A stretch of DNA of 64,000 nucleotides, taken from Marasmitruncus massiliensis (GTDB lineage Bacteria > Bacillota > Clostridia > Oscillospirales > Ruminococcaceae). A program made the translations under genes and the position numbers. Each line of letters begins with the position of its first letter. The stretch's first letter is position 1. Location of the stretch: positions 124,001 to 188,000 of the forward strand of contig NZ_FYDE01000004.1 of NCBI RefSeq assembly GCF_900186535.1. Direction: 5' to 3'. The notes under the pieces are model-generated. The model was not told the origin of the DNA and searched no databases. It worked only from the letters and a program-made list of their open reading frames with translations. Shown here one piece after another: positions 16,783-25,475 of this stretch.

Positions 16783-17868
16783 ATGAAAAAAAGGTATGCA
16801 GCAATATTACTCAGTCTCATTGTAGCAGCCAGCATCATTCTATCGGCGTGTGGCAGCAAGTCCTCGACATCTTCCATGCCGTCTGCATCTCCTGCAGCGG
16901 ATTCTTCTGCCGTAGGCGATGCAGGCGGTTCCTCCACAAATGTGGTTTCATTTAAAATGGTTGGCAACAATTCATCCGCATTGTCCACCGAGGCCGCTAA
17001 AAAAATTGCCGCAATCATTGAGGAAAAATCGGGAGGTTCTCTAAAGCCGGAGCTGTATCTGGAAGGGCAATTGGGTGATAACGACGAAGATCTTTGCACA
17101 GGGCTATCAGAAGGTAACTATGAAATGTTGCTCAATGCCGAGATGCTTTTCAACTGGGCGGTGCCGGATTGGATGGAGTTGTTCAACATGGCATTTATCT
17201 TTGAGGACCAAGATCATCTGCAGAAGTTCTGGGAGAGCGATATGGGTAAAGATCTTGGGCAGCAGTTGATCGAAAAGTATGGTGTTCGCGCCCATCTCAA
17301 TACGATTGCATTGCGCGGTCCCCGTTATGTGACCGCAAATAAGGAAATCAAATCGGTGTCCGACATGGTAGGGTTAAAATTGCGTACGCCGAATAATGCG
17401 GGTGTAATCGCATCGTGGAAAGCGACGGGTGCCAATGTGACGCCGGTTGCGTGGGGCGAACTATTTGGTGCTCTGCAGAGCGGAATCGTTAATGCGCAGG
17501 AAAATCCGCTTGCGAATATTGATCAGGCAGGGCTCTATCAAGTTCAAAGCCATTTGATGCAGACGGAACACCAGTATACCAACTATTTTATGTTCTTTAA
17601 TGAAAAATGGTATCAGACGTTAACGCCAGAGCAGCAGCAGATTATCGGTGAAGCGATTGACGAAGGGTTCAAATGGCACAACGAGCAGGTCAATGCGGAA
17701 GACGAGCAGTTTTTGAAATCCTTCCAGGAAAAAGGTATGACTCTGATTACAAAAGATCAAATTGATATCCAGTCATTTAAAGATAAAATTATTCCTGCAC
17801 TTCTTGAAGAAAACAAAGATAAGTATCCGGAAGGTGCCTATGAAAAAATTCAAGCACTGAAGAACTGA
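16783..17868 (+). CDS. dctP: TRAP transporter solute-binding lipoprotein
   Basis: A 361-aa DctP-family extracytoplasmic binding protein that captures a carboxylate (often C4-dicarboxylate, uronate or sugar acid). A lipoprotein signal is clear (MKKRYAAILL ... LSACGSK, lipobox LSAC). The carboxylate-clamping arginine sits in GLKLRTPNN, and the specificity helix is GANVTPVAWGELFGALQSG followed by the VNAQENP segment. RBS AAAGAGGAG precedes the ATG. First gene of dctP-dctQ-dctM-regulator. The substrate cannot be read from the sequence. Confidence 0.93.
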   Translation: MKKRYAAILLSLIVAASIILSACGSKSSTSSMPSASPAADSSAVGDAGGSSTNVVSFKMVGNNSSALSTEAAKKIAAIIEEKSGGSLKPELYLEGQLGDNDEDLCTGLSEGNYEMLLNAEMLFNWAVPDWMELFNMAFIFEDQDHLQKFWESDMGKDLGQQLIEKYGVRAHLNTIALRGPRYVTANKEIKSVSDMVGLKLRTPNNAGVIASWKATGANVTPVAWGELFGALQSGIVNAQENPLANIDQAGLYQVQSHLMQTEHQYTNYFMFFNEKWYQTLTPEQQQIIGEAIDEGFKWHNEQVNAEDEQFLKSFQEKGMTLITKDQIDIQSFKDKIIPALLEENKDKYPEGAYEKIQALKN

Positions 17869-17888
17869 TTGAAAAGGGGAGCTTTCAG

Positions 17889-18404
17889 ATGAACAAAATT
17901 GCAACCGTCATGTCCAAACTGACCAAATGGCTGGAACAGTTTGTTAAGGTTGTTTCGATTATATTGTTAGTCATTCTGGTCTGCACAGTGTTCTTTCAGG
18001 TGGCCAGAAGAACGTTAACTGGAAAGTCGTTTGTGGAGATCGAAGAGTTTTCAATCGTGCTGGCTTCTTGGTGCGCTTTCATGACGGTTGCATATGCGGT
18101 GCGCAGAAAAGTGCATGTCCGCATTGAAGTGTTTACTGAAAAGCTCCCCTTTTATCCAAGTCATATCTTGATGCTGTTCATTGAGGCAACCATATTTGTA
18201 GCAGCGGTATTTCTGGTGCGGTACGGATGGCAGCTTGCACAGAATAAAATGATGGTACCTATGACGGTACTTCCCATAAAATCTGGCTATTGGTACATTT
18301 CTTATCCCGTTGGGATGGCTTTCGCCTGCATTTTTCTTCTTGATAATGTGATTCAGGAAATGGCGATCATGATAAATGGTTCAAAAAATATAGAACAGTC
18401 CTAA
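17889..18404 (+). CDS. dctQ: TRAP transporter small permease subunit
   Basis: A 171-aa four-helix membrane protein of the DctQ family, partner of DctM. The family motif region EEFSIVLASWCAFMTVAYAVRRKVHVRIEV is evident (shown in two overlapping halves, helix 2 and the following loop). It starts 20 bases after dctP and ends 30 bases before dctM, in the order usual for TRAP operons. Confidence 0.9.
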   Translation: MNKIATVMSKLTKWLEQFVKVVSIILLVILVCTVFFQVARRTLTGKSFVEIEEFSIVLASWCAFMTVAYAVRRKVHVRIEVFTEKLPFYPSHILMLFIEATIFVAAVFLVRYGWQLAQNKMMVPMTVLPIKSGYWYISYPVGMAFACIFLLDNVIQEMAIMINGSKNIEQS

Positions 18405-18434
18405 TCGGAAGAAAAGGAAGAGAGGTATCAACAA

Positions 18435-19715
18435 ATGCTGGTAGTGCTTGGTTTTATTCTGATGATCGGGTTGGGAGTGCCGGTTGGCTTTTCTATGGTT
18501 CTTTCCGCATTTTTCTATGTCATTATGACAAATTCTGTTTCACTAACATTTATTCCTCAAGCTATGGTAAGCGGTGTTTCCTCCTATACCATGCTAGCGA
18601 TTCCGTTTTTCATGTTGGTAGGCGAACTGATGAACAGCAGTGGAATCACTAAACGCATTTTTAATTTTGCCAATTGTTGTGTGGGCCATATCACCGGTGG
18701 GCTCGGCCATGTAAATGTCCTGTCCAGCATGTTGTTTGCGGGCATGTCCGGCGCGGCAGTCGCCGACTGCGCAGGCTTGGGTGCCATTGAGATAAAGGCT
18801 ATGACAGAGGAAGGGTTCGATACTGATTTCGCTGTAGGAGTCACGGCGGCCTCTTCTATTATCGGGCCAATTATCCCTCCGAGCAGCCCGATGGTTATGT
18901 TTGGAATTGCAGCAGGCGTTTCAATTGGTTCCCTGTTTATGGGTGGGATCACTGTGGGTGTCATTATGGGACTGTTTATGATGGCTACCGTGTACATCAT
19001 TTCAAAAAGGCGCAATTACCCAAGACACCACAAAGCGCGGCTACGTGAAATTGCAAAATCATTTTTTTCTGCGCTGCCCGCGTTGCTGTCTCCCATTATA
19101 CTTGTGGGTGGTATCTTATCTGGCTTCTTTACTCCGACAGAAGCGGCTGCTGTGGCTGTATTTTATTCCTTATTTGTAGGGCTGTTCATCTATCGGGAAT
19201 TGAAATTTGACGATATTATACGAGTACTGATAAACGGAATAGAAAATTTGGGCCTGGTTATGCTACTGATGTCCTCCGGAAAAGTATTTGCATGGGTGCT
19301 GGGTATGGAAAAGATTGCGGAACGCACCACTGCAATGTTGTTCAACATGACCGGAAACAAAGTTATTATTCTGATATTGGTGAACCTTCTCTTACTCTTT
19401 ATGGGCACTTTTATGGAAACCAACGCAAGCATTTTAATTTTAACTCCCATTTTAATGCCAATCGCGGAATTGATTGGGATGCATCCGGTTCAATTTGGTG
19501 TTATAATGATATTTGCACTAATGATCGGCTTGTTGACTCCACCGATGGCGATTTGCCTCTTTATTACCTCCAAGCTGGGCGGAATTTCATTCCAGCGTGC
19601 ATTTAAGGCTGTCACACCGTATTATATTGGGCTGCTGGTTGTTCTGGTGCTCATTAACATCTTCCCGCAGATTATTCTGACTGTACCGAAATTGCTGCTG
19701 GGGAGTTCATTTTAG
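18435..19715 (+). CDS. dctM: TRAP transporter large permease subunit
   Basis: A 426-aa DctM-family sodium-coupled permease with about 12 membrane segments. Typical motifs include the IPFFMLVGELMNSSGIT segment, SGAAVADCAGLG, AASSIIGPIIPPSSPM and FTPTEAAAVAV. Length is normal for the family. It is 10 bases upstream of the regulator gene. Confidence 0.93.
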   Translation: MLVVLGFILMIGLGVPVGFSMVLSAFFYVIMTNSVSLTFIPQAMVSGVSSYTMLAIPFFMLVGELMNSSGITKRIFNFANCCVGHITGGLGHVNVLSSMLFAGMSGAAVADCAGLGAIEIKAMTEEGFDTDFAVGVTAASSIIGPIIPPSSPMVMFGIAAGVSIGSLFMGGITVGVIMGLFMMATVYIISKRRNYPRHHKARLREIAKSFFSALPALLSPIILVGGILSGFFTPTEAAAVAVFYSLFVGLFIYRELKFDDIIRVLINGIENLGLVMLLMSSGKVFAWVLGMEKIAERTTAMLFNMTGNKVIILILVNLLLLFMGTFMETNASILILTPILMPIAELIGMHPVQFGVIMIFALMIGLLTPPMAICLFITSKLGGISFQRAFKAVTPYYIGLLVVLVLINIFPQIILTVPKLLLGSSF

Positions 19716-19725
19716 GTGGTAGAGT

Positions 19726-20424
19726 ATGGAACCGATACAAAAAAAATCTACAGTGGACCTCGCGGTAGAAAAGCTCATTGAATATGTGCAGAGTGACAAC
19801 GTCACAGTAGGGGATAAGCTACCTGCGGAAGTTGTACTTTGTAAAGAGCTGAACATTAGCCGGACAACGATGCGGGAAGCTTACCGGGTTTTGCAGTCAC
19901 AGGGGTATCTGGAAATACAGATTGGAAAAGGTGCTTTCGTGAAAAGCAAGGAGCGGGACTTTATCCAAGAGGCAATCGAATGGATTTCTTCCCATAAAGT
20001 ACAAATGAAGGATTATTTGTTTGTACGCATGGCGCTAGATCCGTTGGCAGCCCGTCTTGCCGCAGAAACGGCCACTGAAAATGACGTCGATGAACTGTGC
20101 AAGATTCACAAGTTGTTTGTTGATGCTGTTCATCGCAGGGATAATGCAGCCCTAGAATTATATGATGCGAAATACCATGAGTGTATTGCGCAAATAACGC
20201 ACAATGATTTGTTGTTGTCCTTAGTGCGTATTACGAACCATTATTTCAAGATTCTACGTCAGACCAGTTTTCGGTTTGAAGCGCATGTGGATCATGCGCT
20301 CATGCCTCATGAACAGATTTTGGCTTCCATTGCGCAAAAGCAGCCGGAAAAGGCTGCGCAGGCAAGTATAGAGCATATGCGCACAGCTTTTCAGGATCTG
20401 TGCGGTTGGCAGCCGAAGCTTTGA
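19726..20424 (+). CDS. GntR/FadR-subfamily transcriptional regulator (FCD domain)
   Basis: A 232-aa regulator with an N-terminal winged helix (LPAEVVLCKELNISRTTMREAYRVLQSQGYL) and a C-terminal FCD ligand domain. The metal-site residues are visible: D and H in YDAKYHECI, H in MPHEQIL and H in ASIEHMRTAF. Such proteins sense small organic acids. Its place as the last gene of the TRAP operon, and the FadR-type operator at 16722-16732, suggest autoregulation of the whole unit by the transported substrate. Confidence 0.9.
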   Translation: MEPIQKKSTVDLAVEKLIEYVQSDNVTVGDKLPAEVVLCKELNISRTTMREAYRVLQSQGYLEIQIGKGAFVKSKERDFIQEAIEWISSHKVQMKDYLFVRMALDPLAARLAAETATENDVDELCKIHKLFVDAVHRRDNAALELYDAKYHECIAQITHNDLLLSLVRITNHYFKILRQTSFRFEAHVDHALMPHEQILASIAQKQPEKAAQASIEHMRTAFQDLCGWQPKL

Positions 20425-20454
20425 ATTGAGCTAACAAATGAGAATATAAAACGA

Positions 20455-20491
20455 AAACCTTCTATTGCAGAATCATTACAATAGAAGGTTT
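20455..20491 (+). terminator. Terminator of the TRAP operon
   Basis: AAACCTTCTATTG and its complement flank 11 bases, followed by TGTTATAT. It lies 31 bases after the regulator stop. The rest of 20425-20660 shows no gene. Confidence 0.75.
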
Positions 20492-20666
20492 TGTTATATC
20501 GATAGAAGATTATAATGTTATAATTCCGATGTTTGAAGTTCTTTACTGGATGCTTCCGTGATATTTCATGAGTTAATTTTCGAGTCTAATACAAATTTGT
20601 TGAATAACTCACCAGATTATATTAATTAAAAAAGAAAGGCAGAGAATCCTCATACCTTTCACAGTG

Positions 20667-20771
20667 CTAGGGCTTCTTGACCCGGCAACAGACAGCAATA
20701 ACGCTGACCGCCAGTTTTACGCCTCTCATAAAGTATTCCACTGCTTTTTCGGCAGTCAGGAAGTTCAGCAT
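20667..20771 (-). CDS. Possible 34-aa peptide overlapping the upstream peptide gene
   Basis: A short frame MLNFLTAEKAVEYFMRG followed by a hydrophobic segment KLAVSVIAVCC and a basic end RVKKP. Its ATG overlaps the end of the 33-aa gene (20765-20866), an arrangement typical of translational coupling. It could be a membrane-active peptide or toxin; no family is recognised and there is no separate strong RBS. Confidence 0.35.
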   Translation of the reverse strand: MLNFLTAEKAVEYFMRGVKLAVSVIAVCCRVKKP

Positions 20772-20866
20772 GGGCAGCGTCTCCGGCCCGGATGTATAGA
20801 AAAATCATTGTAGTAGGCCAGCATCAGAGTCAGTAAAAATCCAAGAAAAAACAGGATAAATTCCAT
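20765..20866 (-). CDS. Possible 33-aa single-span membrane peptide
   Basis: MEFILFFLGFLLTLMLAYY is a continuous transmembrane segment followed by a short basic, Cys-containing tail (PGRRRCPC). AAAGGTG lies upstream of the ATG. It follows the 91-aa membrane protein and XRE genes in the same direction, suggesting one XRE-controlled transcript. Confidence 0.4.
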   Translation of the reverse strand: MEFILFFLGFLLTLMLAYYNDFSIHPGRRRCPC

Positions 20867-20925
20867 ATTATAAACACCTTTCCGTATGATAATAGCCCAC
20901 AGCCATAAAAAGCTGTGGGCGTTTG

Positions 20926-21201
20926 TTATTTGGATTGCTGCTGATCGTCCGAATTCTTTTTCTTTCCGCGCGTAAACAACCAGAGCACCAGAAAGAATAT
21001 TGCGACGGGGATTGCCAATGCTCTCAGAAATTCCAACAGCAAAAACATGATAATCGCTCCCGCAACAAGGCATCCCCAGAATAATCCCCAGACCGCGCCG
21101 CAGCCAAAATAATAGATTGTAAAGTACTTATTGATCAGGTGATAAAAATACAGCCCGATGGGAAGCCCCAGAATCAGGCAAATCAGCGCATATAAATCCA
21201 C
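20926..21201 (-). CDS. Small membrane protein (91 aa)
   Basis: Three to four hydrophobic segments (LICLILGLPIGLYFY; AVWGLFWGCLVAGAIIMFLLL; ALAIPVAIFFLVLWLF) and a charged tail KKKNSDDQQQSK. The start is GTG (21201) with GAGGAG 8-9 bases upstream. It lies 26 bases downstream of an XRE regulator. Function unknown. Confidence 0.65.
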   Translation of the reverse strand: MDLYALICLILGLPIGLYFYHLINKYFTIYYFGCGAVWGLFWGCLVAGAIIMFLLLEFLRALAIPVAIFFLVLWLFTRGKKKNSDDQQQSK

Positions 21202-21227
21202 GTATGTAGTCTCCTCATTTCTGTCTG

Positions 21228-21419
21228 TTATTTTAATAGTTCCGCGATTTCCACGTTCAACGCCAATGAGATTCTTTTCAGAATTTTAATAGAACAATTG
21301 CATCGCCCCTTTTCCACATCACATAGATAGGATGGGGAGATTTGAGCCATTTGCGCAAGCTGTTTCTGCGATAGATGCCGTTCCTGCCGGATATTTTTGA
21401 TCTGTTGTCCAATACTCAT
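21228..21419 (-). CDS. XRE-family helix-turn-helix regulator (63 aa)
   Basis: A minimal Cro/CI-type DNA-binding protein: QIKNIRQERHLSQKQLAQMA then SPSYLCDVEKGR, the standard HTH_3 core. It consists only of the DNA-binding domain. It is divergent from a second XRE gene (21610), with palindromic sites between them, and heads the membrane-peptide cluster downstream. Confidence 0.85.
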   Translation of the reverse strand: MSIGQQIKNIRQERHLSQKQLAQMAQISPSYLCDVEKGRCNCSIKILKRISLALNVEIAELLK

Positions 21420-21447
21420 TTGTCACCACCTCTGCCACAAAACTAAT

Positions 21448-21526
21448 TATACGTATATACAGAATATTAGACAAGGACAACCATGCACTTTCTACGTTAT
21501 AACGGATTCGGTACGATATTATCGTA
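21448..21526. promoter_or_regulatory. Operator cluster between divergent XRE genes
   Basis: Three perfect palindromes lie in 80 bases: TATACGTATA (21448-21457), CGTTATAACG (21495-21504) and TACGAT-ATT-ATCGTA (21512-21526). All carry ACG/CGT half-sites. They are the obvious binding targets for one or both XRE proteins. Confidence 0.6.
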
Positions 21527-21609
21527 TTATCATTGCGGTTTACACAGGAAAGATTCTTTGCTATACTAAGATCAATACGATCATACCGAATTGTGGGGAG
21601 GAATCAGCG

Positions 21610-21990
21610 TTGACAGTCGGCTCACACATCAAAACATTACGCAAACAGCGGAAAATGACGCTGAAGGCCTTGGGCGAAAAAACTGCGCTGTCCCCCTCGT
21701 TCCTCTGTGATATTGAACAGGGGCGCACAAAACCATCGTTAAAACGCTTGGAAGCAATTGCGGGTGTATTGGACACATCCGTGGCCTATCTCATGGGAGA
21801 AGAGACGTATGCCGATAAAGTCCCACAATGGATTTCCGATATTGTCCGGGAACTATGCCATTCAGAGGATGGATTGGAGATTATGCGGTTGTTATCCGAC
21901 TATTCCAAATGGAGTGAATCCGACCGGCAGGAATTTCTGCAATATCTGCGCGTTAAAAACATGCTGCGGAACACAGAAACAGGAGCATAG
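21610..21990 (+). CDS. XRE-family regulator with C-terminal extension (126 aa)
   Basis: The N-terminal helix-turn-helix (SHIKTLRKQRKMTLKALGE ... SPSFLCDIEQGRTKPSLKRLEAIA) is followed by a 60-residue helical tail. The TTG at 21610 is chosen because GGGGAGGA lies 8 bases upstream and upstream codons do not resemble the family. Divergent from the 63-aa XRE gene; the pair could form a switch like CI/Cro. Confidence 0.85.
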   Translation: MTVGSHIKTLRKQRKMTLKALGEKTALSPSFLCDIEQGRTKPSLKRLEAIAGVLDTSVAYLMGEETYADKVPQWISDIVRELCHSEDGLEIMRLLSDYSKWSESDRQEFLQYLRVKNMLRNTETGA

Positions 21991-21993
21991 AAA

Positions 21994-22521
21994 TCATTCG
22001 GATTTCTGCTCCTGTTTTTCTTTTTCCGGGTATTGATAGGGTACCAAATACCATCTTAGCCGTACGCTGGTTCCCAGCGGATGAAAACCCCGTTTCCCGT
22101 TGACATCCGCAATTTCAAACAGTTTGTCCCTGTAAGGTTTCAGCATGTTCAGAACCTCCTGAATACGGTTATCCACTGATTTTTGTGTCTGCCCCTTGCC
22201 CCATCCGAGAATTACCTGATCCGCTTTATGGCAGCTTTTTAAAATCCATTCATCATTTTCAGGACAATTTTCAAATGGGTTTGCGTCCAATTTTGAATAG
22301 AGATTGAGGATGTCCACAGAACCGCACCCAAGCTGATAACAGTTGTTGAGCACGTATAGACTGGTAATGTCCATAGCAATCTCATTGGCCCGTACAGACG
22401 GAGCGATCATGATAATGCTGGCTGAGGGTTTGGAATTATCCCAGGATTTCTTCAGGCTGAAACGGTGTGTCTTTTCATCGTTATATAATGCTTCCGTTCG
22501 GATGATGCTTTTTTCGTTCAT
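21994..22521 (-). CDS. DUF1643-family protein
   Basis: A 175-aa protein matching DUF1643: the start MNEKSIIRTEALYNDEKTHRFSL, the SIIMIAPSVANE-like block (ASIIMIAPSVRANEIAMDI), LNLYSKLDANP and ILGWGKG. The biochemical role of the family is unknown; members are common in accessory DNA. The start at 22521 is supported by AAGGAG upstream. Last gene of a four-gene minus operon (23515-21994) and convergent with the XRE gene, 3 bases apart. Confidence 0.8.
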   Translation of the reverse strand: MNEKSIIRTEALYNDEKTHRFSLKKSWDNSKPSASIIMIAPSVRANEIAMDITSLYVLNNCYQLGCGSVDILNLYSKLDANPFENCPENDEWILKSCHKADQVILGWGKGQTQKSVDNRIQEVLNMLKPYRDKLFEIADVNGKRGFHPLGTSVRLRWYLVPYQYPEKEKQEQKSE

Positions 22522-22537
22522 AGTATCAAGCTCCTTT

Positions 22538-22843
22538 CTAATATTCATCTGCATAGAGCATGGTGGCGTGCGTCTCATCGTCGATGCAAAACACCTTGCA
22601 GTCCACAGGCGATTTACAGGCAACCATAATCGTCTTTTGATACGGCGGTACCTCCTGCGAATGTACAATGCGCTGTTGCAGGACACCGTCAGGGTTGCGC
22701 TCAGCAGACAGGCTGAACACTTGGAGGTAGTCCAGCTCCTGCGATTGTTTGAGGCTGTCTATCATGCTCCATAGAATGATCTGGAGTGAGAGGGGAAGTG
22801 TTTCTGCAATACCTCTGGTCATGTAGCGTGGGTTTTGAAACAT
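22538..22843 (-). CDS. DUF960-family protein
   Basis: A 101-aa protein starting MFQNPRYMTRGIAETLPLSLQ, with the ILWSMIDSLKQSQELDYLQVF core typical of DUF960. CAGGAG precedes the ATG. The gap to the upstream gene is 2 bases, and 16 bases to the DUF1643 gene. Function unknown. Confidence 0.75.
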   Translation of the reverse strand: MFQNPRYMTRGIAETLPLSLQIILWSMIDSLKQSQELDYLQVFSLSAERNPDGVLQQRIVHSQEVPPYQKTIMVACKSPVDCKVFCIDDETHATMLYADEY

Positions 22844-22845
22844 GG

Positions 22846-23196
22846 TTATAACTCCTGTTCTAATTGTTGAATTTGATGGTCGTTCAAGTTTTCCGCAGGA
22901 ATCAAAAAGTCGCTGCAAACCTCACTGTTAAAGAGGAAAACAGCAACATAATAATTCTTCTGGCTAAACGTATGCTTGGTGACCTGTTCAAACAGTTTGC
23001 CTGTGAGTTCCGAACCGTTTTCTACGACAAACAGTTCCCCATATTCCTGCAATGAAAACCGCTCCAATGGTACAGAACTATTGGAGCAGAATATTTGATG
23101 CAGCTGTTTAAACCGGTTTGACAGCAATAAATACAGGCCGGGGTCATTATCCGGCTTGAGTGATTGCACGTCACTCCATGTGCTGATCCTGATCAT
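22846..23196 (-). CDS. Hypothetical protein (116 aa) in DUF operon
   Basis: Begins MIRISTWSDVQSLKPD. The second of two close ATGs is chosen because GGGAGGA leaves proper spacing only for it. Beta-rich, with acidic patches; no family recognised. It overlaps the upstream gene by 26 bases and is clearly part of the same operon. Confidence 0.65.
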   Translation of the reverse strand: MIRISTWSDVQSLKPDNDPGLYLLLSNRFKQLHQIFCSNSSVPLERFSLQEYGELFVVENGSELTGKLFEQVTKHTFSQKNYYVAVFLFNSEVCSDFLIPAENLNDHQIQQLEQEL

Positions 23197-23515
23197 TCTC
23201 ATTCCTCCCGCAAACAGAAACAGAGATGCTTCCGAAGTTGGAAACATCTCTGTTTTGTATTTCGAATGCCACCTGAGCCCCCATCCTGAATGCTTCCGCA
23301 AACGTTTCGGACAGTTCCATGTCAGAATAATCCGAGCGGTATTCCAAATAGCGTTCCAGCAGTTGAAACTGCTCGTCTGATAATTCTTTGTGCAGCTGAT
23401 ACAGAAGTTTGCTGGCCTTGGTTTGCGCTTCTTCATATTGGGGGTCCGGGGGCGTGATCGTCTGGGATGGACTAAGGTCGCCGTAATAAAGTTGGTGCAG
23501 GATAGATTTTGACAT
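23171..23515 (-). CDS. DUF6809-like protein (114 aa)
   Basis: Starts MSKSILHQLYYGDLSPSQ after a perfect AAGGAGG. The helical middle (LYQLHKELSDEQFQLLERYLEYR) and the FAEAFRMGAQ segment resemble DUF6809, a small helical family I recall from clostridial accessory DNA. First gene of the four-gene operon. No known function. Confidence 0.65.
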   Translation of the reverse strand: MSKSILHQLYYGDLSPSQTITPPDPQYEEAQTKASKLLYQLHKELSDEQFQLLERYLEYRSDYSDMELSETFAEAFRMGAQVAFEIQNRDVSNFGSISVSVCGRNENDQDQHME

Positions 23516-23737
23516 AGGGGTTAACCTCCTTGAATTTAGATTCAAGGTTAGAATATAGATTTATTTTTCTTGTTGATACGCATAGCGTTGCATTTTATAA
23601 AAATGTAGAAACGGATACGGACTTACCGTATTCTTTATCCTGAATGTAGAACTTGTACAGAATCACCAAATATGAATTGAGATTATGCTGCGATACATGT
23701 AAAATATAGTTAAATAATGTAGCACGGAGGAAAATTC

Positions 23738-24949
23738 ATGAAGTGTAAAAGAATGATTTTAACCACAGCGATCTGCTTATTGGATCTGTCTTTGATGAGC
23801 GTGACAGCGTTTGCAGCCTCATCGACAGCCAGAATACCTGTTCGTGCGGAGCAGGTCTGTGAGTCCGTGGAGGGAGTAAAAGTTCATGGATATTCGGAAG
23901 GCATGTACCTGATCTCTGACAAAAATGGGCAGTACGGATTTGTGGACAGCAACTGGAAAGACATTATTAAGCCGCAGTACGATTCTGCGCAGCCATTCTA
24001 TAACGGTCTGGCAGTAGCAGAAAAAAGCGGGAAGTTCGGCTGTATTAATAAGAGCGGCAAAACTGTGGTGCCTTTCCAATGGGATTCATTAGATAAATTC
24101 GAATACGGTCTGGCATTGGCCGCTGTCGGTTCCAAAGAAGATGAATACAGTTATGTAGAAGGGAAATATGGGTTTATCAATGCATCCGGGAAAACTGTAA
24201 TCCCTCTGGATTGGGATAAAGCGGAATCCTTCTCTGATGGGCTGGCGGTAGTTACAAAAGGGGATAAAAGCGGCTATCTCAATGCGAAAGGAAAGCTCGT
24301 AATCCCTTGCAAATATGATACGGCCTATTCTTTTCACAACCAATATGCCGTCGTATGTGAAGATGGAAAATGGGGCGTAATCAACCAGCAGGGACGCTAT
24401 GTCATAAGACCCGTTTGGAACGGAATTATGGGTGATGGACAAAATGGGATTTATACAGTTATGCAGGTAGAACAGGGAGGACCGTATTCGTTCAAATATG
24501 GATTTGTAAATATTCAGAATCAGGTAATTTTAGCGCCCAAGTATGATGAAGTCTATGAATTCAATCATGGGTACGCGAATGTCAGGGACACGTCCGGCAA
24601 ATATGGGCTGATTGACACGAAGGGTAATTGGGCTATTAAGCCGATATACACCGCGCCTCTTGATTATGAGGACAATGGGCTGATTCCTTTTTCCCAAAAC
24701 GGCAGCTATGGGTATATGGACTTTAACGGAAATATTGTGATACAGCCGCAATTTTCAATGGCGTATTCCTTTAGCAAAGGTACTGCAGGAGTACAGAAAA
24801 ACGGCGGTACAGGCATCATCAATACGAAGGGCAGTTATCTGATTACGCCTACTCTGGGATATCAGGAGATTGTTTTGGCGGACGATGAAAATTATCTGAT
24901 CGCACAAAAACAGAACCGGTCTGCCGTCTATAAGCTGATTTATCAATAA
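23738..24949 (+). CDS. Secreted WG-repeat beta-propeller-like protein
   Basis: A 403-aa protein with a signal peptide (residues 1-26, ending VTAFAAS) and about nine WG/KWG repeats. Each has the form YGFIN..GKTVIPLxWDxAxxFxxGLAVV, e.g. KYGFINASGKTVIPLDWDKA and KWGVINQQGRYVIRPVW. WG repeats form extracellular binding surfaces; the partner is unknown. The start follows CACGGAGG. A rotted copy of repeats 5-7 occurs at 53960-54275. Confidence 0.85.
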   Translation: MKCKRMILTTAICLLDLSLMSVTAFAASSTARIPVRAEQVCESVEGVKVHGYSEGMYLISDKNGQYGFVDSNWKDIIKPQYDSAQPFYNGLAVAEKSGKFGCINKSGKTVVPFQWDSLDKFEYGLALAAVGSKEDEYSYVEGKYGFINASGKTVIPLDWDKAESFSDGLAVVTKGDKSGYLNAKGKLVIPCKYDTAYSFHNQYAVVCEDGKWGVINQQGRYVIRPVWNGIMGDGQNGIYTVMQVEQGGPYSFKYGFVNIQNQVILAPKYDEVYEFNHGYANVRDTSGKYGLIDTKGNWAIKPIYTAPLDYEDNGLIPFSQNGSYGYMDFNGNIVIQPQFSMAYSFSKGTAGVQKNGGTGIINTKGSYLITPTLGYQEIVLADDENYLIAQKQNRSAVYKLIYQ

Positions 24950-24979
24950 AACCCATCCGTATAATACATATTGTAGAGA

Positions 24980-25012
24980 AGAGACGCTTTATAACATAAG
25001 GCGTCTCTTTTT
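24980..25012 (+). terminator. Terminator of the WG-repeat gene
   Basis: AGAGACGC and GCGTCTCT flank 13 bases, followed by TTTT, 31 bases after the stop codon. Confidence 0.8.
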
Positions 25013-25475
25013 GCAAGCAGCATGAAACGAAATCACAAAAATTATTGTAAGAATTGCGCAAAAAACGATGAGGCATGTTGAAATATAATTGGCTGATAGG
25101 TATAATTATATGGTAAATATATGGAATCGTTACGTATGGTTTTGTGTTTAAATCATTTTTTAAACAAGTTCAGGTGATTTTTATAAAGACTTTCTGCTAA
25201 TAGCAATAACACGCAGTTCACCCAACGGTGCGTCGTGCAATAATGTGTGATTTGCCTAATGATGGGCCATAGCAATCATCAGAAAGATTTCTCAGACAGC
25301 ATCGGTTTGCGAATTGGTGCGCAACTTTCAATTATGTCTACCCAAGGACAAACCAGGAGAAACGCTTTAGGCCTGTTGAATGCATTCTGCAAACGTAAAT
25401 GACGAGCGTCAGCAACCTGCGCAATCGCGGGGATTATAAGAGAACGATTTCACTTCTTATTAGAGGGATGACAGC
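25013..25475 (+). promoter_or_regulatory. Intergenic region upstream of the cas operon
   Basis: No gene is convincing in these 463 bases. They hold AT-rich tracts around 25080-25130 and an inverted repeat GTTTAAA-6-TTTAAAC (25146-25165). The cas operon promoter should be here but no clear pair of boxes stands out. Confidence 0.3.

Noticed and set aside
24089-24946. Several minus frames inside the WG-repeat gene
   Set aside because: Shadows of the repeated coding sequence, without RBS.
25200-25475. Possible anti-CRISPR or extra gene before cas3
   Set aside because: No frame with a start signal or family resemblance was found on either strand.
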